Assembly (NCBI GenBank): GCA_035556495.1 | Contig: DATMEW010000166.1 | Location: forward strand, 45,045-109,044 | Source: CANKHJ01 sp035556495 | Lineage (GTDB): Bacteria > Pseudomonadota > Alphaproteobacteria > Rhizobiales > Xanthobacteraceae | Length of the DNA: 64,000 nt | Reading direction: 5' to 3' | Shown here: positions 16,944-25,307 of the stretch, one piece after another | Numbering within the stretch: the stretch's first letter is position 1 | How the letters are laid out: every line of letters begins with the position of its first letter | The notes under the pieces: model-generated | What the model was told of the DNA's origin: nothing | Database searches by the model: none | Seen by the model: only the letters and a program-made list of their open reading frames with translations | Translations under genes and position numbers: made by a program

Positions 16944-17147
16944 ATGGACGAATTTGACCACGGCGATCCCACCCTGAACCGTCAGCGGCGGAAGGCCGAA
17001 CAGGCCGGGCTAGCCGCCCGGTTCAACGCTCGCCGCGAGGATCATATCGCCAAGGCGGCGGATGATCTGAAACATCAGCGCCCAGGCGCGCCGATGTTGT
17101 CGCCGCTCGCACAAAAGCGCGGTCAGAAACTTTTGGACCCGAGGTAA
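16944..17147 (+). CDS. Small charged hypothetical protein of element 1
   Basis: 67 residues, highly charged and helical (RQRRKAEQAGLAARFNARRE). The ribosome site GAGGAGC precedes the ATG. No motif is recognised. It lies 17 bp after the previous gene and 4 bp before the next, in the run of genes leading to the virion-type protein. Confidence 0.55.
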   Translation: MDEFDHGDPTLNRQRRKAEQAGLAARFNARREDHIAKAADDLKHQRPGAPMLSPLAQKRGQKLLDPR

Positions 17148-17151
17148 TCAC

Positions 17152-17391
17152 ATGGCAGCGAACATCACTCTCACAATCGAACTCCCTGAGAATTTCGCGA
17201 CGGAGTATTCCGCGCGGCAGGCGCTGGCGGAGCAACTTCAGCTCGCCTCGATAAGGGTCGGCAGCACGGCCGATGTTTTCGGTGACCTGTTCGACGCATC
17301 AGGCCGTGTCGTCGGAATGTTCATGATCAGTGACGATCCGATCCAGCCTCAGGCACAATCCGCAGCCTTGCGTGCGGGCCGAGCGGAGTAG
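17152..17391 (+). CDS. Small hypothetical protein of element 1
   Basis: 79 residues starting at 17152. The start MAANITLTIELPENFATEYS suggests a beta strand followed by a helix (ARQALAEQLQLA), then VFGDLFDASGRVVGMFMISD. No family is recognised. It lies 6 bp before the giant gene and is probably co-translated with it. Confidence 0.55.
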   Translation: MAANITLTIELPENFATEYSARQALAEQLQLASIRVGSTADVFGDLFDASGRVVGMFMISDDPIQPQAQSAALRAGRAE

Positions 17392-17397
17392 CGGTCC

Positions 17398-20300
17398 ATG
17401 CCGCTCATTTTTCCCGACGAACCATATACGCCGCAGACGCGTGTGCCGACTGGTGTGGAACCGCCGCGCGAGATGCCGCCTTCCGGGCCGGCCGTTCAGG
17501 CCGCCGCGATGCGGCAGGAAAACCCTATCGTCAATCTGGCGACCCGTCTGTTTGCCGAGTCCTATCCGGAGGAACCCGGCCACAATCCGCTCGACATTAT
17601 CCGCGACACGCCGTTCGAGGAGCGGCATCTCGACCTTTTCGCGAACAGCCGGTCGGAGGCAGAGACGCGGTCGATCATGCGCCGCATCGAGGGTGAGGAC
17701 GCTGACCGCCGGATGCTCGACGCCGCCGGGTTTGCCGGGGTGGTGGCGCAGTTCGGCGCCGGGATGTTCGATCCGACCATCGCCCTGCCAGCCGGCACGA
17801 TCTATCGCAATGCCCGCGGGGGCCTGTCCATCGGCCGGTCCGCGATGAGCGCGGCCGCCGCCGGCACCTTGCAGGCAGGCGTGGCCGAGGCGGCCCTACA
17901 GGCGGGCCAGGAGACGCGCACGGCGGCGGAGAGCGCCATGGCCATCGGCTCCGCCACGCTGCTCTCCGGCCTGCTGGGGGCCGGCGCGGTGGCGCTTCTG
18001 GCCCGCTCGGAGCGCGACGTGCTAGTGAACGCGCTGGACCGGATGCGGGACGAGATCGACGCGCACGCCGGAAACCGGCCGGAAGCGGCCGCGCCGCCGG
18101 GTCAAGCCGGCGCTGAGGCCGCTTCGGGACCGGTCGGCCGCGGTGCTGAGGTCGGGATGCGGCCGGCCGCCGCGAATGACGCTGGTTCGCCAGCCATGGC
18201 GGCATCTGCCGGCGCGGCTGCTGCGGACACCCGACAACTCAATCTCGCTGGCGCGCTGGGTATAGAGAAAATCCCAATGGGGCCGTTCGGCTCGCCGACC
18301 CGTCGCACGCTCATGTCGGAGTCCATCCCGGCTCGCCGCGTCATGGCCGACCTGGCTGAGACGCCCTATCGTTTCGAGGGTGACGAGGTGCCGACCAAGG
18401 GGCCCGCGGCGTCGCGCATCATCTCCATGGAGGTGAATGGCACCAAAGTGCAGGTCAGCGATGAGATGGACCGCCTGTTCGCGGAATATCGGTTCGGGGG
18501 TGAGCAGGTCTGGTTTCCTCGCGGGCGCGCGCAGTTCGAGCGCTTCACGGGGCAGGCCGACCAGTTGATGACCTATGCGGACTTCAAGCGGGCCGTGGCG
18601 CGCGCCGCGATGTTCGGCGACAGCCACGAAATTCCGCAGGTCGCGCAGGCCGCGCAGTTCATCCGCCGGAAGGTGTTCGAGCCTTGGGCGACGCGGGCCG
18701 AGAAGGCGATTCCAGAGTTCAAGCGCACGGCCGCCGCCGAGGGCGAAGCCTATTTCCCGCACGTCTGGAACAAGCAAAAGGTGCGCGCGCAGCGCCCGGA
18801 GTTCGTCGACAAAATCACCGACCACTACGTGGCCGATCAGGCGAAGAAGGCGGCGGCTAAGCAGCGCCTGACCTTCCTTCAAGCCCAGCTTCGGTCATGG
18901 AATCAGCAGATCGGAAAGCTGGACGCACGGTTTGCGCGGATCGAGACGAGGCTTGACGATCTGGCCTCCCGCAGCGCTGAGCGTGACGTTGCCGATAGCG
19001 CGGCCCGGAACCGCGCCGAAGCGCTGGAAGAACGCCACGGCCGGATTGCCAATGAGGCAGCCGAACTCGATGACGCCATCGCGCTGCTTGAGGAGATCGG
19101 ACCTGCCAATCCGACGGTGCGCGCTATCCTCGAACGCACGGAAACCATGCTCGGGCGCGCGACCGTGCGCTATGACCGCACCGGTGCCGTGACGGCAGAG
19201 GCGGTGCGCGCGGAGCGCCGAAATCTCAAACGGATCGAAGTGCTGAAAGAACGGCTGGAAAACGCCGAGGCCCGCAAGTCGCTGATCGAGGAATATCGAG
19301 CCGTGGCAGATCAGGTCCGCTCCGAAATCCGCGCCAAGATCGAGGCGGAAATCGCGGCTTGGGAGGGCAAGAGCACGGCAGAAGCCCGGTCTGCACTCAA
19401 GGCGCGCGAACAGTATGCGGCGGATGCCGAGCGCGGGGCGGACGCACCCCGGCTGGAAGGCGCGGACGATGCGGTGGACCGGGCTGTCCGCCGGATCATC
19501 GAGAGTGATCGTGACCTTGATGCTGGCGACCTGCGTCGCCGGGCCGAAGAAACCGTCGACCGCATTCTCGGCTCGCCAGACGGCCGGCTCCCCTACGACA
19601 TGAACATGGGCGGACCCCGCATGGGTGTGCCGACGGGTCCGGCGCAGCGGGGTTCGCTGGCCGGCCGCCAGTTCGATGTGTCGAATGCATGGGCTGCGGA
19701 CTGGATCGTAGACGACATCGAGGAAGTCGTCGCAATGCACCTGCGGACCATGGTGCCCGACGTGGTGCTGTCCGAGCGGTTCGGCGATGTGGACATGACG
19801 CAATCGTTCCGGGCGGTGCAGGAGGATTATGCCGACCGGATCGGCAAGGCGAAGTCCGAGAAGGCGCGTGTGGCGCTGAGCAAGGAGCGCGACCGGGTGA
19901 TCGCGGACCTGGCGGCCGTGCGCGACCGGCTCCGCAGCACGTTCGGATGGTCGCCAGAATACGGGATGCAGCAAGCAGCTCGCTTTGCCACTGCCGCAAA
20001 ACTTTTGAACAACCTGACGATGATGGGCGTGGCGGCTGTGACATCCATCAACGATATGGCCGGAATCGTATTCCGTTATGGCCTTTCCTCCGCGTTAGAA
20101 AAAGGATGGAAAGTCTATCTGACACAGATCGCCCGTGGCACGGAACCCGGTGTAAGATTCAAAAAGCAAATGCGTGCTCTTGGCATTGGTGCGGAAACCG
20201 CTCTTGCCACCCGCCAGCATGCGTTCGACGACATCACCGACGTCTATCGGCCGGGCTCTCGGTTCGAGCGGACCCTTCATGCTGCGTCAGACAAGTTTTT

Positions 20301-21195
20301 CATTCTCAACCTTCAGGCGCCATTAACAGACGTGACGAAGCTGGTAGCGTCTCATGTCGTGGTATCGGAGATGCTGGATGCATCCATTGCTGTCGCTACA
20401 GGCAAAGCGACGCGAAAGCAGATCGCCAACCTCGCGGAATCCGGCATCGACGGCCAGATGGCGACGCGGATCGCCGAACAGTATGCCAAGGGCGGTGCGG
20501 AGATCGACGGCGTGCGGCTGCCGAATACGGCGGACTGGACGGATCAACAAGCGGCGCAGGCGCTCAATGGCGCCATCGCCCGTGAGGTGGATATCGCCGT
20601 CACGACGCCAGGACAGGAGAAGTCCAACTGGTTGTCGCAGCCTGTGCTTGGCGTTTTGGGGCAGTTCAAATCCTTCACCGCCTCTTCCACCGAGCGCATT
20701 ATGATCGCGAATCTGCAACGCCGGGACGCCCAGACCTTGCAGGGCCTGATTATTTCAATCGGCCTTGGAATGATGAGTTATAAGCTCAACAGCATGACTG
20801 GCGGCCAACCTACCAGCGACCGTCCGCAGGACTGGGTGAAGGAAGGCATCACGCGCTCCGGCGTTCTCGGCTGGTTCGAGGAAGGGAATGCGCTGGCGTC
20901 CAAGGCGACCCGCGGCGGGGTGGACATTTATCGCCTGATCGGCGCGGACAAGCCGGCGTCACGCTTCGTCTCCCGCAGCGCGGCGGACATGCTGCTCGGG
21001 CCGACCTGGGGCAAGATCCAGAGCCTGCCGGGACTGACGGGCGCGGCGGCGTCGGGGGACTGGTCCGAAAGCGACACACGGGCGCTGCGCCGGCTGATCG
21101 CTTTGCAGAATCTGTTCTATGTCCGTGGCCTGTTCAATGAGGTCGAGCGTGGCGCGAATGGTATGTTCGGCGTGGAGATGCGGCTGCGGCCATGA
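17398..21195 (+). CDS. Large phage virion-associated (internal/ejection-type) protein
   Basis: 1265 residues. Order of regions: a proline-rich N-terminus; a small-residue-rich segment at about 120-205 (SAAAAGTLQAGVAEAALQAG, then AIGSATLLSGLLGAGAVALL) that could cross a membrane; an Ala/Gly-rich linker; a long coiled coil at about 490-690; and a C-terminal domain with TLQGLIISIGLGMMSYKLNS and RFVSRSAADMLLGPTWGKIQ. This resembles the large polyvalent-associated or internal virion proteins of podovirus-like phages, which enter the host with the DNA. It is the only virion-type gene in element 1. It is intact, which argues against pure decay. The exact function is inferred. Confidence 0.7.
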   Translation: MPLIFPDEPYTPQTRVPTGVEPPREMPPSGPAVQAAAMRQENPIVNLATRLFAESYPEEPGHNPLDIIRDTPFEERHLDLFANSRSEAETRSIMRRIEGEDADRRMLDAAGFAGVVAQFGAGMFDPTIALPAGTIYRNARGGLSIGRSAMSAAAAGTLQAGVAEAALQAGQETRTAAESAMAIGSATLLSGLLGAGAVALLARSERDVLVNALDRMRDEIDAHAGNRPEAAAPPGQAGAEAASGPVGRGAEVGMRPAAANDAGSPAMAASAGAAAADTRQLNLAGALGIEKIPMGPFGSPTRRTLMSESIPARRVMADLAETPYRFEGDEVPTKGPAASRIISMEVNGTKVQVSDEMDRLFAEYRFGGEQVWFPRGRAQFERFTGQADQLMTYADFKRAVARAAMFGDSHEIPQVAQAAQFIRRKVFEPWATRAEKAIPEFKRTAAAEGEAYFPHVWNKQKVRAQRPEFVDKITDHYVADQAKKAAAKQRLTFLQAQLRSWNQQIGKLDARFARIETRLDDLASRSAERDVADSAARNRAEALEERHGRIANEAAELDDAIALLEEIGPANPTVRAILERTETMLGRATVRYDRTGAVTAEAVRAERRNLKRIEVLKERLENAEARKSLIEEYRAVADQVRSEIRAKIEAEIAAWEGKSTAEARSALKAREQYAADAERGADAPRLEGADDAVDRAVRRIIESDRDLDAGDLRRRAEETVDRILGSPDGRLPYDMNMGGPRMGVPTGPAQRGSLAGRQFDVSNAWAADWIVDDIEEVVAMHLRTMVPDVVLSERFGDVDMTQSFRAVQEDYADRIGKAKSEKARVALSKERDRVIADLAAVRDRLRSTFGWSPEYGMQQAARFATAAKLLNNLTMMGVAAVTSINDMAGIVFRYGLSSALEKGWKVYLTQIARGTEPGVRFKKQMRALGIGAETALATRQHAFDDITDVYRPGSRFERTLHAASDKFFILNLQAPLTDVTKLVASHVVVSEMLDASIAVATGKATRKQIANLAESGIDGQMATRIAEQYAKGGAEIDGVRLPNTADWTDQQAAQALNGAIAREVDIAVTTPGQEKSNWLSQPVLGVLGQFKSFTASSTERIMIANLQRRDAQTLQGLIISIGLGMMSYKLNSMTGGQPTSDRPQDWVKEGITRSGVLGWFEEGNALASKATRGGVDIYRLIGADKPASRFVSRSAADMLLGPTWGKIQSLPGLTGAAASGDWSESDTRALRRLIALQNLFYVRGLFNEVERGANGMFGVEMRLRP

Positions 21196-21199
21196 TCGC

Positions 21200-21754
21200 T
21201 CAGATTTCCATCCCACGCGCCTTTGGCGTGGGAGTGTCGGGGGGTGTTGTTCGAGGCGCAGTTTGCGAAGGAGGTGATAGCGCGGCCTTCGCGCGCATCT
21301 CGATCACCGCGTTCGAAATACCTGGGATGTAGTTTTTACGATTAATGTCGCGGTAGTCTTTCGCGCTGATATTGATTTCGTACTTATACTGGGCAATCAC
21401 CAGTGCGCTGACGACCCTCTCCCAGTCACCATTGCAACGATCATAGGCTGCCCGCGCAATGGAATCAGCGGCATCCGAATTGGTCGCGGCGAATATCACT
21501 GCTAGCTCCACCGAGCATTTTACAGCAACCTTGGTCGCCGACGTGACGAGCGGGTCGTCCAAAAGTAAGCGCACGCGTTCGCTGAACGGCTGCTGATTCG
21601 GGCCAAGAGAGAGCGGCGATCGTGCAAATTCTGTTGGACTGGTGGGCGGAGAATAATTTGTGGCTGGTGGGATATAGGTCGAAGCCGGCGGGGAGCCCGT
21701 GGTGGTGCAGCCGACCAGATGGCAGGCTAGAGCAATCCCCCCGAGCTTACGCAT
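21200..21754 (-). CDS. Putative lipoprotein of element 1
   Basis: 184 residues from ATG 21754, with GGGGAAA upstream. The N-terminus MRKLGGIALACHLVGC is a lipoprotein signal peptide with lipobox LVGC, cleaved before the cysteine. A proline/threonine-rich spacer follows (about 20-55), and then a helical domain containing VAVKCSVELAVIFAATNSDA and YDRCNGDWERVVSAL. The two cysteines may form a disulfide in the periplasm. It is convergent with the giant gene (4-bp gap). Lipoproteins in such a position can serve in superinfection exclusion, but that is only a suggestion. Confidence 0.65.
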   Translation of the reverse strand: MRKLGGIALACHLVGCTTTGSPPASTYIPPATNYSPPTSPTEFARSPLSLGPNQQPFSERVRLLLDDPLVTSATKVAVKCSVELAVIFAATNSDAADSIARAAYDRCNGDWERVVSALVIAQYKYEINISAKDYRDINRKNYIPGISNAVIEMRAKAALSPPSQTAPRTTPPDTPTPKARGMEI

Positions 21755-21940
21755 GACATTTCCCCCCACCGTTGCGGGTATTGATTCCGCAACTTTGGCG
21801 CGGCCGCAAGGGGGTAGTTAGTAATTAGTTAAGACTAGGCACCTGACGCACTATCTCTGACATTTCGATCACGCCGCGGTGGCGGCAGCGCAGCACTCGA
21901 CGGGCAATGGCGGATAGCGGGTCAATTAGCAGGCTTGTTC

Positions 21941-22195
21941 TCAACAATCTGAGCATCCAGATTGGGTCGCACCCAACTGCTCTCTCAACCCGCAAGACTG
22001 GCAGAGCAATACATTCGACTCTGGGCCGGACGACTGTTCCGTCCGCAACCCTATGATATCCGTGGATCCGCATTCGAGGCATTTGTGGTCGCGCACCGCA
22101 TAGAAGTCTAATCGCATCACGTCCTCGGCTTCAAAGTCATCGCTGTCCCGCTTCCTATACCACGTCGCGCGGCTGACCTTGGCGCTGTGCCCCAC
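21941..22195 (-). CDS. Possible zinc-ribbon protein, maybe 5'-truncated
   Basis: 84 residues from a GTG at 22195. Residues about 5-13 (AKVSRATWYRKR) look like the end of a helix-turn-helix. A four-cysteine zinc-ribbon pattern follows: CLECGSTD and then LLCQSCGLRE. The frame begins just where the relic of the giant phage gene starts, so the N-terminal part of a larger DNA-binding protein may have been lost. No family is assigned. It may be non-functional. Confidence 0.35.
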   Translation of the reverse strand: MGHSAKVSRATWYRKRDSDDFEAEDVMRLDFYAVRDHKCLECGSTDIIGLRTEQSSGPESNVLLCQSCGLREQLGATQSGCSDC

Positions 22196-22202
22196 CGTCT
22201 CG

Positions 22203-22319
22203 CGTCCCCGGCAGGCGCTTGGCGCGCTAACAGTGGGAGACTGGCGCAGGTTGATCGCCTTTCAGAACGTGCACGGCCTGGGCAATGAGGTCGAGGACGA
22301 GGCCAACGGCCACCGCTGA
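22203..22319 (+). pseudogene. Relic 3' end of a second giant virion-type gene
   Basis: In the plus strand the frame reads ALGALTVGDWRRLIAFQNV, then HGLGNEVEDEANG before a stop at 22317-22319. This aligns with the end of the 1265-residue protein (TGAAASGDW, LRRLIALQNLFYVRGLFNEV, ERGANG). Only about 38 codons remain. It indicates either a tandem duplication followed by loss, or insertion of the lipoprotein block between two copies. Confidence 0.6.
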
Positions 22320-22335
22320 CCGAATAGCAGATCAG

Positions 22336-23253
22336 CTATTCGGATTTCATTTCTGACCAGCTATACAAGGCTCTTAAAGTGAGCACTGGCCTAACTGGTG
22401 CCTCCGAGATATCGCCAATTCGACGCCATTTGTGGACCTCTTCCATAGATAGGACGCCCACCTCGAACGCGTTTGAGATGATTGTATCATTAATCTGATC
22501 GTGGAATCCTGACAGACGAATGATAGGAAATTGCCCAAAGTATAGCTGTCGTGAAACTAAGAGACCAACGGTGAGGTCTATAGGAACCTTCATTCCGTGG
22601 CCGTTTTCCATCATCAAAGGTCGATTGAGAATCGGAATGCGATCATGTTGTCCAGGCTCAGTCGGATATCGTCCAGCGTCCCATTCCGAAGATGCGATTG
22701 AAAGCACTGTGCCGAGATTTTCCTGTGAACCAGAATCAAAAACCGGAACAGATTCGTAAAAATTCAAAGGAGTAGTGAACGGTAGTGGTGCGCTCATACG
22801 AAAGCCGAAAGACATTGCTGCTGAACGAAAGTCGCAAATTACAGGAATTTTTAAGCGTGCTTGCCATTTGTGAGGATCGGTGTCGATCGGGCTGTAAAGA
22901 TCTATCTGCAATTGCTGAGCTCGGGCCTTTGCATTTGGAGTGAATCCCGAAGGGCACACTATCACGCCTCGCTGAACTTCGACGTCGTCGAATAGACCCG
23001 CACACTCCTCAACATCTTTGATGTCTACCTTTGCTTTGTAGTCCTTGCAGTCAATTGCGATTTTAATCGAGTATTGGCCGATACTATCTTCTATAAGTAC
23101 ATCGATCTGTCGGTCGGCCCCAGACTTCCCTTTGATCCTTACGTTGTGGGAAACTTTAGAATTTGGTGCGAGATCCTGCTGAATTTTAGCAACCAGCTTC
23201 TCAAGCTTCAGATAGTCCGCTTCGGTTGCGGGAAATTCATTGTCGTCGCTCAT
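22336..23253 (-). CDS. Mrr-like PD-(D/E)XK restriction-type endonuclease
   Basis: 305 residues from ATG 23253; an upstream in-frame start at 23325 is less likely. The N-terminal domain has the core of Mrr-like nucleases: VSHNVRIKGKSGADRQIDVL providing the metal-binding aspartate, then KIAIDCKDYKAKVDIKDVEE with the D-x-K pair and VIVCPSGFTPNAKARAQQ. The C-terminal about 190 residues are of unknown fold and could recognise the target. Base composition is clearly more AT-rich than the neighbours, suggesting separate acquisition. Inferred role: restriction of foreign or modified DNA by the island. No methyltransferase is adjacent, so it may act like a Type IV enzyme. Confidence 0.75.
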   Translation of the reverse strand: MSDDNEFPATEADYLKLEKLVAKIQQDLAPNSKVSHNVRIKGKSGADRQIDVLIEDSIGQYSIKIAIDCKDYKAKVDIKDVEECAGLFDDVEVQRGVIVCPSGFTPNAKARAQQLQIDLYSPIDTDPHKWQARLKIPVICDFRSAAMSFGFRMSAPLPFTTPLNFYESVPVFDSGSQENLGTVLSIASSEWDAGRYPTEPGQHDRIPILNRPLMMENGHGMKVPIDLTVGLLVSRQLYFGQFPIIRLSGFHDQINDTIISNAFEVGVLSMEEVHKWRRIGDISEAPVRPVLTLRALYSWSEMKSE

Positions 23254-23349
23254 CGCAAGCTCCGTGTTCACGCCGCTGTGGGCGCAAGCAAGATCGAGCT
23301 TGACCGCGAAACCAAGTCTGATCATTCTCAGACGTGTATCGGACCGCTA

Positions 23350-23378
23350 CCCGCATCGCCGACCTTATCCGATGCGGG
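23350..23378. other. Hairpin upstream of the terminator
   Basis: CCCGCATCG (23350-23358) pairs perfectly with CGATGCGGG (23370-23378) across an 11-nt loop. It is adjacent to the stronger terminator hairpin and may be part of the same 3' structure. Confidence 0.5.
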
Positions 23379-23396
23379 TCTGAGATCGAGAAGAAT

Positions 23397-23434
23397 GCCA
23401 CGACATCGGGAGAGCGTCGTGGCGTTTTCTTTTT
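23397..23434 (+). terminator. Rho-independent terminator
   Basis: GCCACGAC (23397-23404) pairs with GTCGTGGC (23416-23423), followed by GTTTTCTTTTTC. Stem plus T-run is a classic intrinsic terminator in the plus direction. No intact plus-strand gene lies just upstream, so it likely belonged to the lost gene whose relic ends at 22319. Confidence 0.75.
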
Positions 23435-23620
23435 CTCAGGTCGATTCGGAGGCTAGCTCTGTTCTTGGAAGCCGCAAGCGCTAGAACATTTGGCGAACTG
23501 TCTGTACCCAAATATCACAGGCAATCTGGTAACTGTGACTTCAACTTGACTCTGGTGCGTTGCAGAGCGCCGGCTATCGGGAGAAACCCGGACCATCCGC
23601 ACCAGCGAATGGCGAGAACC

Positions 23621-24136
23621 ATGACTTTCCATATCATCGGTGAAGCGTCGGGAATGGACGACATCCACCGCGTGCTGCGCGACCGCGCTGAGGAGATCGG
23701 CGCGTCCAGGATGACGCTCGATGAGGCGACCGGGCTTCCATCAGGCTACAGCGCAAAGCTGCTCTGTAACCCGCCGATCAAAGGGCTCGGCAAGCTGTCG
23801 CTAGGCCTGATGCTGCAAACCTTGGGGCTTCGGCTGCTGGTCGTTGAGGACCCAGATGCAACGGCAGCTGTGGCCCCTCTTCTGCCCCCGAAGCATGCTT
23901 CTCGCGATACGCGCTCGAAGGTCAACCAGGACATTTCTCTTCGTCCGGACATACAGGCCATTGTTGCACGCCGTGTCCGCGAGGAAATGAAGGCTCAGAG
24001 CAGCCGCGGGGGCTTCGCCAGCCAGCGCAGCAAGACGCCCGAGCAGCGCCAAGCCCAGGGGCGCCGTGGCGCCATGGCCCGCTGGCACGGCCAGAGAGCC
24101 TCAAACGCAGCGGCCACTGGCGGACCATCCGAATAA
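23621..24136 (+). CDS. Putative DNA-binding protein of element 1
   Basis: 171 residues from ATG 23621; ATG 23609 is four codons upstream in frame. A repressor-like helix-turn-helix is suggested by MTLDEATGLPSGYSAKLLCN followed by GLGKLSLGLMLQTLGLRLLV. The C-terminus is basic and glutamine-rich (SQRSKTPEQRQAQGRRGAMA). Similar small proteins are frequent in rhizobial phages and islands. It overlaps convergently by 36 bp with the next gene. Confidence 0.65.
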   Translation: MTFHIIGEASGMDDIHRVLRDRAEEIGASRMTLDEATGLPSGYSAKLLCNPPIKGLGKLSLGLMLQTLGLRLLVVEDPDATAAVAPLLPPKHASRDTRSKVNQDISLRPDIQAIVARRVREEMKAQSSRGGFASQRSKTPEQRQAQGRRGAMARWHGQRASNAAATGGPSE

Positions 24137-24538
24137 TAATACCTGCTCATCTCTGACCGCTTGCGCGGCGCGAACGGCATGTTGTGCCAGCCCGTCACCG
24201 ATCGCCAGATCGAACGCGAGAATTGTCCAAGCACGGGCGCGAGCATCCGCGAGACTAGCCGGCTTTGCGGCGGTCGCCCTTTCGACGAGGGCCTTCTCCA
24301 GATCGTAAGCAAATTCGGTGATGTTGTTGAGGATCACTCCCGCACCATTTAGAACGGCCGTATCGCCCTCCTCGAAACGAGGCTGACAAGTCATGGCCTC
24401 CGTGACCTGAGCAATCGTCCGGATCGCCTGACAGAGGCCGCGGACCTCGTTGAACGATAGTGCCTCAATATCTGCATCGGTAACCGCAAGAACAACAGGC
24501 AAGCTGGCGGCGGCTGCCGGATTGGAGGATTTCGGCAT
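24101..24538 (-). CDS. Hypothetical helical protein of element 1
   Basis: 145 residues, predicted almost entirely helical (ALSFNEVRGLCQAIRTIAQV and ITEFAYDLEKALVERATAAK). No motif is recognised. It is divergent from the XRE regulator, sharing the 89-bp operator region, so it is probably controlled by that regulator. Confidence 0.6.
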   Translation of the reverse strand: MPKSSNPAAAASLPVVLAVTDADIEALSFNEVRGLCQAIRTIAQVTEAMTCQPRFEEGDTAVLNGAGVILNNITEFAYDLEKALVERATAAKPASLADARARAWTILAFDLAIGDGLAQHAVRAAQAVRDEQVLLFGWSASGRCV

Positions 24539-24560
24539 GAAAGGCTCCGTTGATATCTAG

Positions 24561-24624
24561 GTATCAGTATGATACATATAGATCACTGTTAGCCATTTGT
24601 CAATACTTTTAGATCACTGTGATC
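24561..24624. promoter_or_regulatory. Operator cluster in the XRE divergent region
   Basis: Three elements occur in 64 bp: a dyad GTATCA-gta-TGATAC (24561-24575) and two copies of TAGATCACTGT (24579-24589 and 24610-24620), the second forming a 13-bp palindrome GATCAC-T-GTGATC (24612-24624). The last one ends three bases before the XRE start codon, so binding there would block translation or transcription start of the regulator itself, typical of autoregulation. Confidence 0.65.
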
Positions 24625-24627
24625 CTT

Positions 24628-24873
24628 ATGGACATTCCGACCGGTAGACAGATCGCAGCGGCCCGGGCCCTTCTTGGCTTGACCCAAGCCGAGGTTGCCC
24701 TCCGCTCAAAGCTTTCCGTACCGACGCTCAAGAGAATGGAGGCGAGCGAAGGGCCGATAGCGGCTATGCAGAACAACGTCGATAGTTTGGTCCGAACGCT
24801 CGAGGAGGCCGGCGTCGAGTTCATCGCGGAGAATGGCGGTGGTGCCGGTGTCCGGCTAAACAAAAGGTCATGA
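24628..24873 (+). CDS. XRE-family helix-turn-helix regulator
   Basis: 81 residues from ATG 24628. A lambda-repressor-type helix-turn-helix covers residues 5-60 (GRQIAAARALLGLTQAEVAL, then LSVPTLKRMEASEG). No ribosome site is visible because the operator palindrome reaches to the start codon; translation may be leaderless. Stop and next start overlap by four bases, so it leads a three-gene operon (24628-25660). The divergent gene at 24538 shares its control region. Likely role: maintenance or induction switch of element 1. Confidence 0.85.
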   Translation: MDIPTGRQIAAARALLGLTQAEVALRSKLSVPTLKRMEASEGPIAAMQNNVDSLVRTLEEAGVEFIAENGGGAGVRLNKRS

Positions 24874-25307
24874 ACCCTCCATCCGGACCACTGTTTGTTA
24901 CCCGCGAACAAGCAGCTACGCGTCAGGTGGAGGCGGCAATCTCAGCTCTTGAACGTGGTGAATTTGACATCGCCATCACGCTCGCCGGCGCCGCGGAGGG
25001 GATGTTTGACTTTCGAAAGGAAGGAACAATTCTCGAAGGAATAGCGAACGCTGAACGGGCCCTGACGCACTTCGAAAAGAAAGACTGGATCAATATCCTG
25101 AACATGGAGCGTAATTGGCTCAAACATTCGAGCGATCGTACCGGCACGATAGCCATCGAACTGTTCTCGGCTGCGTTCATGATTGCCCGAGCTGCGAGCA
25201 AGCTGACCCATTGGACGCAACCGCTTCACGACTTCAAGGCGTGGTATCTTGGCTGGTTATCCACTTACAATCCGTCTTTGCCGGATGATCAAGTTGAGCC
25301 CCAATGA
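24870..25307 (+). CDS. Hypothetical protein of the XRE operon
   Basis: 145 residues, helical. Residues 15-45 (TRQVEAAISALERGEFDIAI, then TLAGAAEGMFDF) look like a tetratricopeptide-like or HEPN-like helical pair; a conserved-looking NWLKHSSD occurs at about 90. An Rx4-6H HEPN ribonuclease motif is not seen, so no nuclease role is claimed. It overlaps the XRE gene and the next gene by four bases each. Confidence 0.6.
   Translation: MNPPSGPLFVTREQAATRQVEAAISALERGEFDIAITLAGAAEGMFDFRKEGTILEGIANAERALTHFEKKDWINILNMERNWLKHSSDRTGTIAIELFSAAFMIARAASKLTHWTQPLHDFKAWYLGWLSTYNPSLPDDQVEPQ

Noticed and set aside
18895..19974. 359-codon frame antisense to the giant virion-type gene
   Set aside because: Shadow of the coiled-coil region; composition rich in Arg, His and Leu, without motif.
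24870..25307. Toxin-antitoxin reading of the XRE operon
   Set aside because: The second gene shows no toxin motif (no HEPN Rx4-6H, RelE or HipA pattern), so only the regulator is claimed.
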